Positions 46,477 to 55,473 of a DNA stretch of 64,000 bases are shown piece after piece. The notes beneath the pieces are model-generated. The model made no database searches and was not told the origin of the DNA. It saw only the letters and a program-made list of their open reading frames with translations. How positions within the stretch are numbered: the first letter of the stretch is position 1; every line of letters starts with the position of its first letter. The stretch is from contig NZ_CP047198.1 in NCBI RefSeq assembly GCF_030408635.1, positions 2,046,001-2,110,000 on the forward strand, read 5' to 3'. The position numbers were made by a program, and so were the translations under genes. The stretch comes from Corynebacterium coyleae. Its GTDB lineage: Bacteria > Actinomycetota > Actinomycetes > Mycobacteriales > Mycobacteriaceae.

Positions 46477-48168
46477 TCACAGTAGGTCAAGAATTACCGA
46501 ATCCGCGATCCCAAGCACCGCCTCACGTGCATCTTCAGCGGTCCGGGCGGCAAGGGCAGCATCGGCCATCTTCCGGCAGGTATCCATGTCGTGCAGGCGC
46601 AGCGCCGCGCGCACTGCGTTGACCTTGCCGGGCGCCATAGACAGCGACTTCACGCCAAGGCCGACAAGGACGAGGGCCATGAGCGGGTCGCCGCCGGCCT
46701 CGCCACACACGCCGATGGGTTTGCCAGTAGCTTCACCGCCACGGCAGGTCTCGCGGATCATGGACAGCACCGCGGGCTGCCAGGGCGAGAGCAGTTCGGC
46801 GAGTTCGCCCTGCATGCGGTCAGCGGCCATCGTGTACTGGGAAAGGTCGTTGGTGCCGATGGAGCCGAAGTCCACAACGTCGAGCACCTGCCCGGCGCGA
46901 ATCGCGGCCGCAGGGGTTTCGACCATGATGCCCACCTGCTTCAGGCCAGCAGCGCGGGCGCGTTCAGCGAACCACTCGGCCTCCTCGACCGTGGCGACCA
47001 TGGGCGCCATCACCCACAGTTCGGCGTCCGGGACGTTGCGCTGCGCGTTGGCGAGTGCCTCCAACTGGTCGGCGAGCAGATCCTCGCGGGCTTGGGACAG
47101 GCGCAGGCCGCGGCGACCGAGGGCTGGGTTTTCCTCCTCGCCAAGGTCCGCAAACGACAGCGGCTTGTCGGCGCCGGCGTCGAGGGTGCGCACCACCACG
47201 CGGCGCTCGCCGAAGGCCTCGAGGACCTTGGTGTAGGTCTCGGTCTGCTCGTCCACGCTGGGCGCGGAGTCGCGATCCAGGAAGAGAAACTCAGAGCGGA
47301 ACAGGCCGGAGCCTTCCAGGTCGTAGCCCGCAGCCTTCACCGCGTCTTCGGCAGTGCCGATGTTGGCCAGCAGTTTCACGGCGTGGCCGTCGCGGGTGGC
47401 GCCGGCGCCGGCGGAGCCTTCCAGTGCGGCGGCGCGGCGGCGGGAGCGCTCGTCGAGTTCGGCGACGTCCTCATCGGACGGGGCGACGATGATTTGGCCG
47501 GTGCTGCCGTCGAGGGCGATGCGGGGGTCGTCGACAATCGCATCGGAAATGCCCTTGACCTGCACCGCAGCGGGGATGCCGAGCTGTGCGGCGAGGATCG
47601 CGGTATGCGAGGTCGCGCCACCCGCCTCGGTGACAATGCCGAGCACCATCGCCGGATCCAGTGTGGCGGTCTCAGCGGGCGCAAGATCGTGCGCGACCAG
47701 GATCGACGGCGCCGTCAGATCCGGCACGCCCGGCTCCGGCAAGCCGCGAAGGCGTGCGGTGGCGCGGTCGCGGATGTCGTAAAGGTCGGTGACACGCTCG
47801 GCCATGTAGCCGCCGAGTTTGCGCAGCTTGTTCGCGTACGTCTCCACCGCGTCGTGTACCGCTTTGGTGGGGCCGCTGCCCTTCTTCAGTTCCTTGTCCA
47901 CCCCGCGGATCAGGCCACGATCCGTGGCCAGCGCCGCGGTGGCCTCGAGCACCTCCTGCGACGCCTTCGAGTTGGCGTGCGCCGCGCGTTCGCGTAACGA
48001 CGACGCCACCTCCCCCAACACTTCCCGTATCCGCTGACCATCCGCCTCGGGGTTCACGGAGGCGGGCTCGTGGTTATCGATACCCACCGCCGGGGTCACT
48101 ACCGCGACGGGTCCGCAGGCAGTACCAGCGGACACACCAATGCCGTGAAGAACTGTGCGCTCAGTCAT
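46477..48168 (-). CDS. ptsI: Phosphoenolpyruvate-protein phosphotransferase (PTS enzyme I)
   Basis: 563 residues. It passes phosphate from PEP to HPr. The HPr-binding domain is N-terminal, the phospho-His lies in GGATSHTAILAAQLGIPA, and the PEP-binding barrel shows GLFRSEFLFLDRD and GIMVETPAAAIRAGQVLDVV, with GEAGGDPLMALVLVGLG near the end. ATG at 48168 is 10 bp after the IIBCA gene stop, so the permease and enzyme I form an operon. No ptsH (HPr) gene is present in the window. Confidence 0.95.
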   Translation of the reverse strand: MTERTVLHGIGVSAGTACGPVAVVTPAVGIDNHEPASVNPEADGQRIREVLGEVASSLRERAAHANSKASQEVLEATAALATDRGLIRGVDKELKKGSGPTKAVHDAVETYANKLRKLGGYMAERVTDLYDIRDRATARLRGLPEPGVPDLTAPSILVAHDLAPAETATLDPAMVLGIVTEAGGATSHTAILAAQLGIPAAVQVKGISDAIVDDPRIALDGSTGQIIVAPSDEDVAELDERSRRRAAALEGSAGAGATRDGHAVKLLANIGTAEDAVKAAGYDLEGSGLFRSEFLFLDRDSAPSVDEQTETYTKVLEAFGERRVVVRTLDAGADKPLSFADLGEEENPALGRRGLRLSQAREDLLADQLEALANAQRNVPDAELWVMAPMVATVEEAEWFAERARAAGLKQVGIMVETPAAAIRAGQVLDVVDFGSIGTNDLSQYTMAADRMQGELAELLSPWQPAVLSMIRETCRGGEATGKPIGVCGEAGGDPLMALVLVGLGVKSLSMAPGKVNAVRAALRLHDMDTCRKMADAALAARTAEDAREAVLGIADSVILDLL

Positions 48169-48178
48169 GCCACCGAGC

Positions 48179-50176
48179 CTACTCGGCGGGCGTGATCTCG
48201 AGGATCGCATCTCCAATTTCGACGGTGCCATCGGCCACGTCGTTTACTCCGCCGAGTTTCTTGGAGTTGACCACGGTGGTGATCACAGTGGTGTCGACCC
48301 CCTTGGCGGCAATCGCCGGGAAGTCCACCTCCGCCAGCGCGTCACCGGCAGCGACCTCCTGTTTCTTCTCCACCAGCGGGGTGAAGCCCTCGCCCTCGAG
48401 TTTCACGGTGTCGATGCCGATGTGCACCAGCAGTTCCGCGCCGTCATCAGTCTTGATGCCGTAGGCGTGGCCAGTCTTCGCCACAGAAATCACCTTGCCC
48501 GCAGCGGGCGCAACCACGGTGAGTTTGTCATTCGCCGGAATCACACCAACAGCCTGGCCGAGGGCGCCGGAAGCGAAGGCGGCGTCGTTAAGCGCTGCCA
48601 TCGCCACAACCTCACCAGCGACAGGAGCGAGCACTGTGCTTTCAGTGCTTTGCGACGACCCCACAACCGCAACCGGCTCCTCCTCACGAGCAGCAGCCGC
48701 GCGAGCAAGCGCGTCCGCCTTCTCCTCAGGGGTGCGGTAGTCGGTGATCAGGATGATGAAGAACGAGGTGAAGAACGCCACTGCGATGGCGATCATGTAG
48801 ACCCACATTGGGTCGAACACGAACATGGTCGGGATGGAGGTGAACACGAACGCGTTCGTCTTCACGCCACCGAACGGGGTGCCCAGGATCGCGATAGTCA
48901 GGCCGCCGGCGAAGCAGCCGACGAGCATGCGCGGGTAGATCTTCTTAAAGCGCAGGTGGATACCGTAGAGCGACGGCTCGGAGATGCCGCCGAGCAGGCC
49001 CGCGGCGAGGGCGGAACCGGAGGTCTGGCGCATCAGCGGGTCGCGGTCACGAATAGAAATAGCCAGCACCGCGGCGGTGGCGCCGAAGCAGGCAAAGTTC
49101 CACGCACCCATTGGTCCCTGGATGAAGTCGTAGCCAAGGGTGTTGATGTTCACCAGCATCAGCGCGTTGAGCGGCCAGTGCAGGCCAAGCGGAACCAGGA
49201 ACGGGTAGAGCATCGGGATCAGCAGCGCGAACAGGAACGGCGCATTGCCGTTCATCCACGCCAGACCAGTACCGATCCACGCGCCGAGCAGGTAGCCGAA
49301 CGGGCCGATGATGAACGCGGTGACCGGGATCATGACCAAAAGCGTCAGAAACGGCACGAACACCATGTGCACCGCAGACGGAATGATCTTCTGCAACCCC
49401 TTGTACAGCAAGGCCGCAACGGCTGCCATGATCAGCGGCACGAACACGTTGCCGTTGTAGCCGTTCAGAATCATCGGCAGGCCGAACACATCGACGACGT
49501 CGGTCGGTGCGCCGAATAGGTCGATCACCCGTGCCTCGGGGTGGTCCACCAGGTTCAGGTAATCCGGGGTGAACAACGCCAGCATGATCGCCGCTGGCAC
49601 CCACGGGTCGATGTTGAGCTTCTTGCCCGCATTGTAGGCCACCGCCACCGGCAGGAAGAAGAACACCGAGCCCCACATGGCGTCGACGAACTGCCAGCCC
49701 GGCGTCTTCACTTCCGCGTGGAAGTCAATGATGTGAAACGCGTCAAGGAACGCCGCAAACGCGATGATCAGCGAAGCACCGAGCAGCACGCCCAGGATCG
49801 GGCGGAACGAGTCCGAGAGGTACTCGAAGAACGCGTCCAGCCACGGCATCTTGCCCTTGGCCTTGTCGCGCTGCTGCTTCTTCAACTCATCGTTGGAAAC
49901 CGAGCGGCCCGCCATCTCGGGCAGGTTATTGATCGCGTTGTACACCGTAGCCACGTCACCACCGACGATGACCTGGTAGTGGCTGCCGCCCTGGGGGACC
50001 GCGCCCATCACTTTCGGGTTTGCTTCGAGGCGGTCTTTGTCGGCCAGGGAGGCGTCGTTGAGTTCGAACCGCAGTCGGGTCGCACAGTGCGTCATCGATG
50101 CGATGTTGTCGGCCCCGCCGATTCCGGCGAGGATATCGGCAGCCTGATCTTGCAGGCTCGCCTTAGTGGTCGCCAT
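48179..50176 (-). CDS. PTS IIBCA permease of the sucrose/beta-glucoside family
   Basis: 665 residues with domains in order IIB (1-90, phospho-Cys31 in MTHCATRLRFEL), IIC (about 115-470, ten hydrophobic segments; GISEPSLYGIHLRFKK near its end) and IIA (about 510-650, VLAPVAGEVV and phospho-His in ELLVHIGIDTV). It imports and phosphorylates a sugar. The IIB-IIC-IIA order places it with PtsS (sucrose) and BglF (beta-glucosides); the substrate cannot be decided from sequence. AAAGGAG lies 7 bp before the ATG. Two TGGTT/AACCA inverted repeats upstream suggest repression. No glycosidase or antiterminator gene is adjacent. Confidence 0.9.
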   Translation of the reverse strand: MATTKASLQDQAADILAGIGGADNIASMTHCATRLRFELNDASLADKDRLEANPKVMGAVPQGGSHYQVIVGGDVATVYNAINNLPEMAGRSVSNDELKKQQRDKAKGKMPWLDAFFEYLSDSFRPILGVLLGASLIIAFAAFLDAFHIIDFHAEVKTPGWQFVDAMWGSVFFFLPVAVAYNAGKKLNIDPWVPAAIMLALFTPDYLNLVDHPEARVIDLFGAPTDVVDVFGLPMILNGYNGNVFVPLIMAAVAALLYKGLQKIIPSAVHMVFVPFLTLLVMIPVTAFIIGPFGYLLGAWIGTGLAWMNGNAPFLFALLIPMLYPFLVPLGLHWPLNALMLVNINTLGYDFIQGPMGAWNFACFGATAAVLAISIRDRDPLMRQTSGSALAAGLLGGISEPSLYGIHLRFKKIYPRMLVGCFAGGLTIAILGTPFGGVKTNAFVFTSIPTMFVFDPMWVYMIAIAVAFFTSFFIILITDYRTPEEKADALARAAAAREEEPVAVVGSSQSTESTVLAPVAGEVVAMAALNDAAFASGALGQAVGVIPANDKLTVVAPAAGKVISVAKTGHAYGIKTDDGAELLVHIGIDTVKLEGEGFTPLVEKKQEVAAGDALAEVDFPAIAAKGVDTTVITTVVNSKKLGGVNDVADGTVEIGDAILEITPAE

Positions 50177-50191
50177 GCTGATGCTCCTTTC

Positions 50192-50235
50192 AACCACATG
50201 GTTTAGTCACATCAAACGTTAGTTGGTTATAACCA
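50192..50235 (-). promoter_or_regulatory. Paired operator-like palindromes upstream of the PTS operon
   Basis: AACCA-CA-TGGTT (50192-50203) and TGGTT-AT-AACCA (50224-50235) use the same 5-bp half-sites in opposite arrangement, with centres 32 bp apart, about three helical turns. Both lie within 60 bp of the IIBCA start codon, so they are good candidates for binding by a sugar-responsive repressor. Confidence 0.5.
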
Positions 50236-50245
50236 CCGTGCACAA

Positions 50246-51106
50246 TTAGCAGGGGTCGAGATATTCCTCACGATCCGACAACACTCGCGCGTTCCCGCCG
50301 TAGTTCTTCTTCGCAGCACACAGCGCATCGGTGTCGTGGCCAAAATCGAGGTATACCGGGTAAATATCGTTGCCATCGACCTGTGCGCGAAGCGACGGGC
50401 AGTGGCCTGGATAGGTGAACTCAGCATTTCCATCGCCGAGATACGCAATGTCAAACGCAAGCTTGGAGTGTGTCGAGCCAATATCTCCGTCCGCAATTAC
50501 GGAATCGAGAATGAGAATTCCTCGTCCATCACAATTCGGCGCAGAGATTTGACGCTTAACCCCTTCAAACTGCGCCTCGATAATCACGCCATCGCTGTCG
50601 CGCTTAATCCCCCAGTTTGGGTCGAGTGTGCTCGATGTCGGCACAGGAGTGGAAGCCTTCGCCTGCTTCTTGTGCGGCGGCTCCTGACCAGGCGGGTATA
50701 CGCCGCAGCGTGGCTCCTTATCCGCCAGGGATTCGGGAACGCCGAGCTCCTCAAGACGACCCGGGTTAAAGCACGGCCGCGCCATACCCATGCCATCCCA
50801 CACGCCATCGGACTCTACTTCTACCCAGTGCTTACCGTCCCACTGCGCGAGGATGATGTTGCCGGAATTCGGAACTCCGGGACGAGTGAATCCACCTTCG
50901 CAAGGACCATACAGCTCAAACTCTTCAAGCCCTGGCGAATTTTTGATTGCATCAGTGGAGCAATCCGGTGGGGGCAGCTGCGACGTTGTTGTGGTTGGCG
51001 TGGTAGGCACCGTTGGCTCCGCAAGCTCTGCTTGTTCACTACTGCCACAGCCCGCCAACGAGGCTGCGAGGAGTACTCCGGCTGCTGCGAGGGGCCAACG
51101 GCGCAT
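50246..51106 (-). CDS. Putative lipoprotein downstream of lysS
   Basis: 286 residues. The signal peptide ends in LAGC with Cys20, followed by a Thr/Pro-rich linker (TVPTTPTTTTSQLPPPDC). The mature domain has eight cysteines (for example PPDCS, GPCEGG, RPCFN, PRCGVY, PNCDG, GHCPS, ALCAA and DPC at the very end), implying disulphides. A second low-complexity stretch (HKKQAKASTPVPTSSTLD) divides it into two halves. No family is recognised. It starts 5 bp after the lysS stop and is probably cotranscribed with it. Confidence 0.7.
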   Translation of the reverse strand: MRRWPLAAAGVLLAASLAGCGSSEQAELAEPTVPTTPTTTTSQLPPPDCSTDAIKNSPGLEEFELYGPCEGGFTRPGVPNSGNIILAQWDGKHWVEVESDGVWDGMGMARPCFNPGRLEELGVPESLADKEPRCGVYPPGQEPPHKKQAKASTPVPTSSTLDPNWGIKRDSDGVIIEAQFEGVKRQISAPNCDGRGILILDSVIADGDIGSTHSKLAFDIAYLGDGNAEFTYPGHCPSLRAQVDGNDIYPVYLDFGHDTDALCAAKKNYGGNARVLSDREEYLDPC

Positions 51107-51111
51107 CGTCG

Positions 51112-52662
51112 CTAAGCCTCCGGCTTCACCATCGGGAACAGGACGGTCTCGCGGATACCCAGCCCGGTCAGGGCCATGAGCAGGCGGTCCACGCCCATGC
51201 CGCAACCTGCTGTCGGCGGCATGCCCTGCTCCATAGCGGCGAGGAAGTCCTCGTCGAGCACCATGGCCTCGTCGTCACCATGCGCCGCCAGGCGGGCCTG
51301 GTCTTCGAAGCGCTCGCGCTGGATCACGGGGTCGATGAGCTCGGAGTAGCCGGTGGCCAACTCGAAACCGCGGACGTAGAGGTCGAACTTCTCGGTCACA
51401 CCCGGCTGCTCGCGGTGGTCGCGGGTCAGCGGGGAGGTCTCCACCGGGAAGTTGATGACAAAGGTCGGCTCGTAGAGCTGGTCGGAGCAGAGCTCCTCCC
51501 AGATTTCCTCCACAAGCTTGCCGTGCAGCCAGCCTGCATTCTCCGGAACCTTCAGACCGATAGTCTCGGCGATGCCCTTGAGTTCCTCCACGGAGGAATC
51601 GATGGTCACCTCAGGCTGGCCCGGGAACTTACGCTGCAGCGCCTCGTTGAGCGACGGGTACATCTCCAGTACCTTCCACTCGCCGCCAAAGTCGTACTCG
51701 GTGCCGTCAGCCAACGTGACCTTCTGGGAGCCGAAGACTTCCTGGGCACAGAACTGGACGAGGCCCTTCATGGTTTCGGCGCCGTCCTTGTAGGTACCCC
51801 ACGCCTGGTAGGTCTCCAACATGGTGAACTCCGGCGAGTGGGACGAATCCACGCCCTCGTTGCGGAAGTTCTTGTTGATCTCAAAGACGCGCTCCAGGCC
51901 ACCAACAACGGCCCTCTTCAGGTAGAGCTCCGGCGCGATGCGCAGGTAGAGGTCAATGTCCAGCGCGTTGGAGTGGGTGACAAACGGACGCGCCGCAGCA
52001 CCGCCGTGCAGCGTCTGCAGCATCGGCGTCTCAATCTCCACAAAGTCCAGGCCCGTCAGGTACTTACGCACCGCGGCCATGACCTTGATGCGGGTCATAG
52101 CGTTCTTGCGTGCGTCCTCGCGCATGATCAGATCCGTGTAACGGCGACGGACGCGCTGCTCCTCGTTCATGTCCGCAAACGCGACCGGAAGCGGGCTCAA
52201 GGCCTTCGAGGCCATGTGCCAGGACTGTGCCTGGACGGAGAGCTCGCCTCGTCGAGAAGCAATGATGCGCCCACGAACCGAGACAATGTCACCCAGGTCC
52301 GTGTCAGCCTTCCACTGCGCGAGGGCTTCCTCGCCCACCTCTGCCAGCGACAACATGACCTGCAACTGGGTGCCGTCACCCTCCTGCAAGGTGGCAAAGC
52401 AGAGCTTGCCGGTGTTGCGCTGGAACATGATGCGGCCGGCGACGGCCACCACATCCTGGGTTTCCTGGCCGGCCTCAAGGCGGGTCACACCGTCGCCTTC
52501 GCCCTCTTCAACGACCTGGTACTTCGCCCGCAGGTCCTTCAGCGAGGTCGTACGGTCAACTTCGACGGGGTAGGCATCACGGCCCTCGCCGATAAGCCGT
52601 TGCCTCTTCTCCCGGCGGATTTGCTGCTGCTCTGAAAGATCCTGCGTACTCACGCCGGTCAA
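51112..52662 (-). CDS. lysS: Lysyl-tRNA synthetase (class II)
   Basis: 516 residues. An N-terminal OB fold ([20 protein letters not shown]) binds the tRNA anticodon. Class II motifs are seen in [19 protein letters not shown] (motif 1), [20 protein letters not shown] (motif 2) and [20 protein letters not shown] (motif 3). The first in-frame start is TTG 52662; GTG 52653 is equally possible because a TAGACT -10-like box (52667-52672) is close by. It is just 7 bp after the pseudokinase gene. Confidence 0.96.
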   Translation of the reverse strand: MTGVSTQDLSEQQQIRREKRQRLIGEGRDAYPVEVDRTTSLKDLRAKYQVVEEGEGDGVTRLEAGQETQDVVAVAGRIMFQRNTGKLCFATLQEGDGTQLQVMLSLAEVGEEALAQWKADTDLGDIVSVRGRIIASRRGELSVQAQSWHMASKALSPLPVAFADMNEEQRVRRRYTDLIMREDARKNAMTRIKVMAAVRKYLTGLDFVEIETPMLQTLHGGAAARPFVTHSNALDIDLYLRIAPELYLKRAVVGGLERVFEINKNFRNEGVDSSHSPEFTMLETYQAWGTYKDGAETMKGLVQFCAQEVFGSQKVTLADGTEYDFGGEWKVLEMYPSLNEALQRKFPGQPEVTIDSSVEELKGIAETIGLKVPENAGWLHGKLVEEIWEELCSDQLYEPTFVINFPVETSPLTRDHREQPGVTEKFDLYVRGFELATGYSELIDPVIQRERFEDQARLAAHGDDEAMVLDEDFLAAMEQGMPPTAGCGMGVDRLLMALTGLGIRETVLFPMVKPEA

Positions 52663-52669
52663 TCGTAGT

Positions 52670-53923
52670 CTATTGGCAAAGCGGAAGATCCAGACGCTGC
52701 TCTTCCGAGTTCAAACCGTTAATAATCATGAGGTATTCAGGCTTGTCCTGCGGCACCATCACATAGGCAGGCGGGTTCGCGTCCGGCAACTCATAGGAGT
52801 TCACGGTGCACTCACCGGAGCCCAGAACGACGGCCTCGCGCGGGTCCGGCACCGCATCGTCGCGGTCATACTCGTCGGCGTACTTCACCACAGACACGCC
52901 CAACTCTGCGTTGGCGCAGCGGATCTTGCCTTCCTGGTCCGGATCGGTCGAGCCGTTCTCGCAGCGCAGGTCCTGCCAGCCCTTCTGGCCGGACTTCTTG
53001 GACACGATATCCGGGTACTCCTCGGCGATCTGCGCCTCCGCACCCTCCCAGGCCTCGCCACGGTTGGCGGACCAATACCACAGTGCCGCAATGGCGATCA
53101 GCAGCAGCGCCAGGATCGCGATGATCCACGGCCACGGAACCTTCTTCTCGTTCGTCGCCGCCGGACGGGTGTAATTGCCGTCCGGGCCGTACGCGTACGG
53201 CTCAGGGCGCTTGCGATAGCCGTCCTCCGGGTTGGGGGCCACGTCGATGTTGGACGCCTCCTGGGGCGCCTCGCCCACCGGCACCATATGCAGCACATCC
53301 GCACAGGTGCGCACGCCCTCGCGTGGGGCCTCGCCCGTCATCAGACTGACCACGCTGGCGAACTTGTCCACATTCGCCTTGGCCAACTCCTCATCCGAGC
53401 CAACCGCGTCGGTACTCGGACCAACCAGGGTGAGCTTCACCGGGGTGGTCGACCACTGCGGCTGCACCAAGAGGCGCTCCGGCGAAATAGAACGGGAGAC
53501 GAACCCGGACAGGCCCTTCAAGTCGTAATCGTCGATGGCCTCGGCCACCGGGGCAAGCAAGTCGCGCACTTCCTGCTGGGTAAACGTCGCGCCCTTTTCC
53601 GCAATGAGGTCGCTGAGCGGCGTGCCGGTTGCGGCCTCGCGCAGGACGAAAAGCTGCCCTTCGTCGGTGGTGCCCACACTGCGCGGCTGGAACGCGCCCG
53701 GATGCGCCGCCAACGCGAGGCGGCTGTTGAGCGTGTTCACGTCGGCGCCGAGGTGTTCCGCCACCTTCGTGTCAAAGACCTCCACCTCTACGGCGTGGCC
53801 TTTGTCGTCCGACGCGGTGTACAACGTGGACGTTTCAGTACGGCCGCTTTCACGCACCTGCTCAGGGGTGAAGGCGAAGCCGAAGCGGTCGGCGAGGATT
53901 CCGGCGATGTTGGGCACAGACAT
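52670..53923 (-). CDS. Transmembrane pseudokinase-like protein
   Basis: 417 residues. Residues 1-210 look like a degenerate Ser/Thr kinase domain. HAVEVEVFD (44-51) stands where the VAxK lysine strand should be, [20 protein letters not shown] (91-110) matches the hinge, and [14 protein letters not shown] (141-154) replaces HRDLKPxN. TLVGPS replaces DFG. The catalytic Lys and both Asp are missing, so no kinase activity is expected. A Pro/Tyr-rich juxtamembrane region leads to one membrane helix (264-285) and an extracytoplasmic domain of about 130 residues with four Cys (321, 336, 372, 416). This is the topology of PknB-type receptors. The start at 53923 has TAGAAT 7 bp upstream, implying a leaderless mRNA. 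Confidence 0.75.
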   Translation of the reverse strand: MSVPNIAGILADRFGFAFTPEQVRESGRTETSTLYTASDDKGHAVEVEVFDTKVAEHLGADVNTLNSRLALAAHPGAFQPRSVGTTDEGQLFVLREAATGTPLSDLIAEKGATFTQQEVRDLLAPVAEAIDDYDLKGLSGFVSRSISPERLLVQPQWSTTPVKLTLVGPSTDAVGSDEELAKANVDKFASVVSLMTGEAPREGVRTCADVLHMVPVGEAPQEASNIDVAPNPEDGYRKRPEPYAYGPDGNYTRPAATNEKKVPWPWIIAILALLLIAIAALWYWSANRGEAWEGAEAQIAEEYPDIVSKKSGQKGWQDLRCENGSTDPDQEGKIRCANAELGVSVVKYADEYDRDDAVPDPREAVVLGSGECTVNSYELPDANPPAYVMVPQDKPEYLMIINGLNSEEQRLDLPLCQ

Positions 53924-53930
53924 GCGCCGC

Positions 53931-53936
53931 ATTCTA
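53931..53936 (-). promoter_or_regulatory. -10 box for the pseudokinase gene
   Basis: TAGAAT on the minus strand (plus ATTCTA), 7 bp before the ATG at 53923; predicts a transcript starting at the start codon. Confidence 0.5.
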
Positions 53937-53961
53937 CCGCCTGCGACCGCAGCCCGTTCGG

Positions 53962-54759
53962 CTACCTGTCTTCTTCGATGTGCTTGAAGCCAATCCCGAG
54001 CGGCAAACCGACGTTGTCGGCCAGGCGCACAGGGCCGAGGTCGACGGCGGCGAGGAGGCGGGCGTCGCCACGCTCGGGCGCTTCGCGCATTGCCAGATCG
54101 CGCAGCTCAAGGTAGGCCGGTTCAAGGCCCTCGGCGGCGAGCACACCACGCACGGTTTCAAGCACGACCTCGGCGCCCTGCTCAGCGGCGTGGGCGCCTG
54201 CGGTCAGCGCCGCCGGCAGTGCGAGAGCGGCCTCGCGCAGGTCCTCCGGCACGTCGGCGTTGCGCAGCGACACCGCCAGCCCGTTCGGGGTGCGCACGGT
54301 GGGCACGGAGTGCAGTTTGACCTCCATACGCAGGCCAGAGACCGCATATTGCGTAGCCACGAGCACCTCAAAGTCCTTCTCCCCCAACACCACATCCGTC
54401 GCGTGCGAGGCGTTAATCGCCGCGAGAATGCGCGCCACCTCGCGCTGCGTGTGCTCCGGGTCCTCCAGCGGATCCGCCCCGGAATCCACCCGCACCTTGG
54501 TCTCCAGCGGGCCGTGGAACACCACGTCCACCTTCTCGTCGGCGAAGATGTCCGGGACCTCGTCGCCAGTAAACGTGACCACGACATACGAGCCGAGCAG
54601 GGACTTCGCCGCACGGATCAACTCGATGTGGCCCGCGTGCACGTCGCGACCCAACGGCACGACCACAACGGACTTGCCAATCTTGCGAAACGCCCGCCCG
54701 TACGTCGCCAGCAGCGCCTCATCCGTAACGACGACCGCCTTACCTGCCTCAAACGCCAT
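53962..54759 (-). CDS. panC: Pantoate-beta-alanine ligase, divergent
   Basis: 265 residues. It makes pantothenate from pantoate, beta-alanine and ATP. The nucleotidyltransferase HIGH-type motif is GRDVHAGHIELIRAAK, where other PanC proteins have LHxGHxxL. DVVLGEKDFEVLVATQYAVS corresponds to the usual LFGEKDxQQL segment, and TPNGLAVSLRNADVPEDLRE to the usual DGLAMSSRN segment. These differences make it a diverged member, but position (Rv3602c equivalent) and overall layout agree. It follows the DUF2520-like gene by 12 bp in the folate-pantothenate run. Confidence 0.8.
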   Translation of the reverse strand: MAFEAGKAVVVTDEALLATYGRAFRKIGKSVVVVPLGRDVHAGHIELIRAAKSLLGSYVVVTFTGDEVPDIFADEKVDVVFHGPLETKVRVDSGADPLEDPEHTQREVARILAAINASHATDVVLGEKDFEVLVATQYAVSGLRMEVKLHSVPTVRTPNGLAVSLRNADVPEDLREAALALPAALTAGAHAAEQGAEVVLETVRGVLAAEGLEPAYLELRDLAMREAPERGDARLLAAVDLGPVRLADNVGLPLGIGFKHIEEDR

Positions 54760-54771
54760 CTCTCTTCCCCT

Positions 54772-55473
54772 TTATCTTCCCTCGTATTTCTGAATAACCC
54801 ACAGTTCCGTATCCGTGTCCTGCTCCATCTCACCGCGTCGGCGCTGCAGATCCACAAACAGCCTGCGCACCCCGGGTTCCGGCAGTGCGTCGAGCATCCG
54901 ATCCAGTTCGTTGACGCTCCTTGCGTATCGACGACCCGACGCCGCCTCGATGAACTTCTCCGCCACCGCCTCAAACGCAGGAACCGTATCGATGAGCAGC
55001 TCGAGCGCGTCATCGCGCACCGTCGCTTCCAGTGCGCGAAGTTCTTGGGCGGCGGCGATGGTGGGGCGGACGGTGCCGTCGATACGCATGCTCGTGCCGC
55101 CGATCTCCGCGATGAGCAGCCCCACGACGGTTTCGCCGAGTTCGTCCGCGGCGGAGGTGACCCAGATGTTGTCGAAGAGGTTGTGGGCGCACATGGTGAT
55201 GGCCTGGGACGTTTCGACGTCGTCAAGCAACTGCGGGCCTTCCTCCAACGCGGTGTGGAGGAACATCTGCTGCGGGCGCGCGTAATCAGCCAGGATTTCT
55301 GCGGCGGCGCGGATATCGTTCGCGGAGCCGTCGATGAGCACGAGGTCCACGTGCGCGATTGCGCCCGGGTCGGTGTTGATATCGATCGGGCGCACGGTGT
55401 GCCCGGCGCGCTCCATGTCGAGAGCGAGTTGGCTGTGGCCGGGGATTGCGCCTACGAGCAGGCGTGGCGCCAT
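54772..55473 (-). CDS. Rossmann / DUF2520-like protein of unknown function
   Basis: 233 residues. The N-terminus RLLVGAIPGHSQLALDMERA and VDLVLIDGSANDIRAAAEIL have alternating strands and helices as in a nucleotide-binding fold, but the classical GxGxxG is reduced to GAIPGH. The second half is helical (LRALEATVRDDALELLIDTV), as in DUF2520. In mycobacteria the gene at this place (Rv3603c) is a Rossmann/DUF2520 protein next to panC and has been linked to pantothenate synthesis; whether this protein has that role is open. It is directly adjacent to the DUF6779-like gene, with no gap. Confidence 0.6.
   Translation of the reverse strand: MAPRLLVGAIPGHSQLALDMERAGHTVRPIDINTDPGAIAHVDLVLIDGSANDIRAAAEILADYARPQQMFLHTALEEGPQLLDDVETSQAITMCAHNLFDNIWVTSAADELGETVVGLLIAEIGGTSMRIDGTVRPTIAAAQELRALEATVRDDALELLIDTVPAFEAVAEKFIEAASGRRYARSVNELDRMLDALPEPGVRRLFVDLQRRRGEMEQDTDTELWVIQKYEGR

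Noticed and set aside
48179-50235. BglG-type antiterminator (RAT) control of the PTS permease
   Set aside because: No antiterminator gene is adjacent and no terminator hairpin lies in the leader; the palindromes fit DNA operators better.
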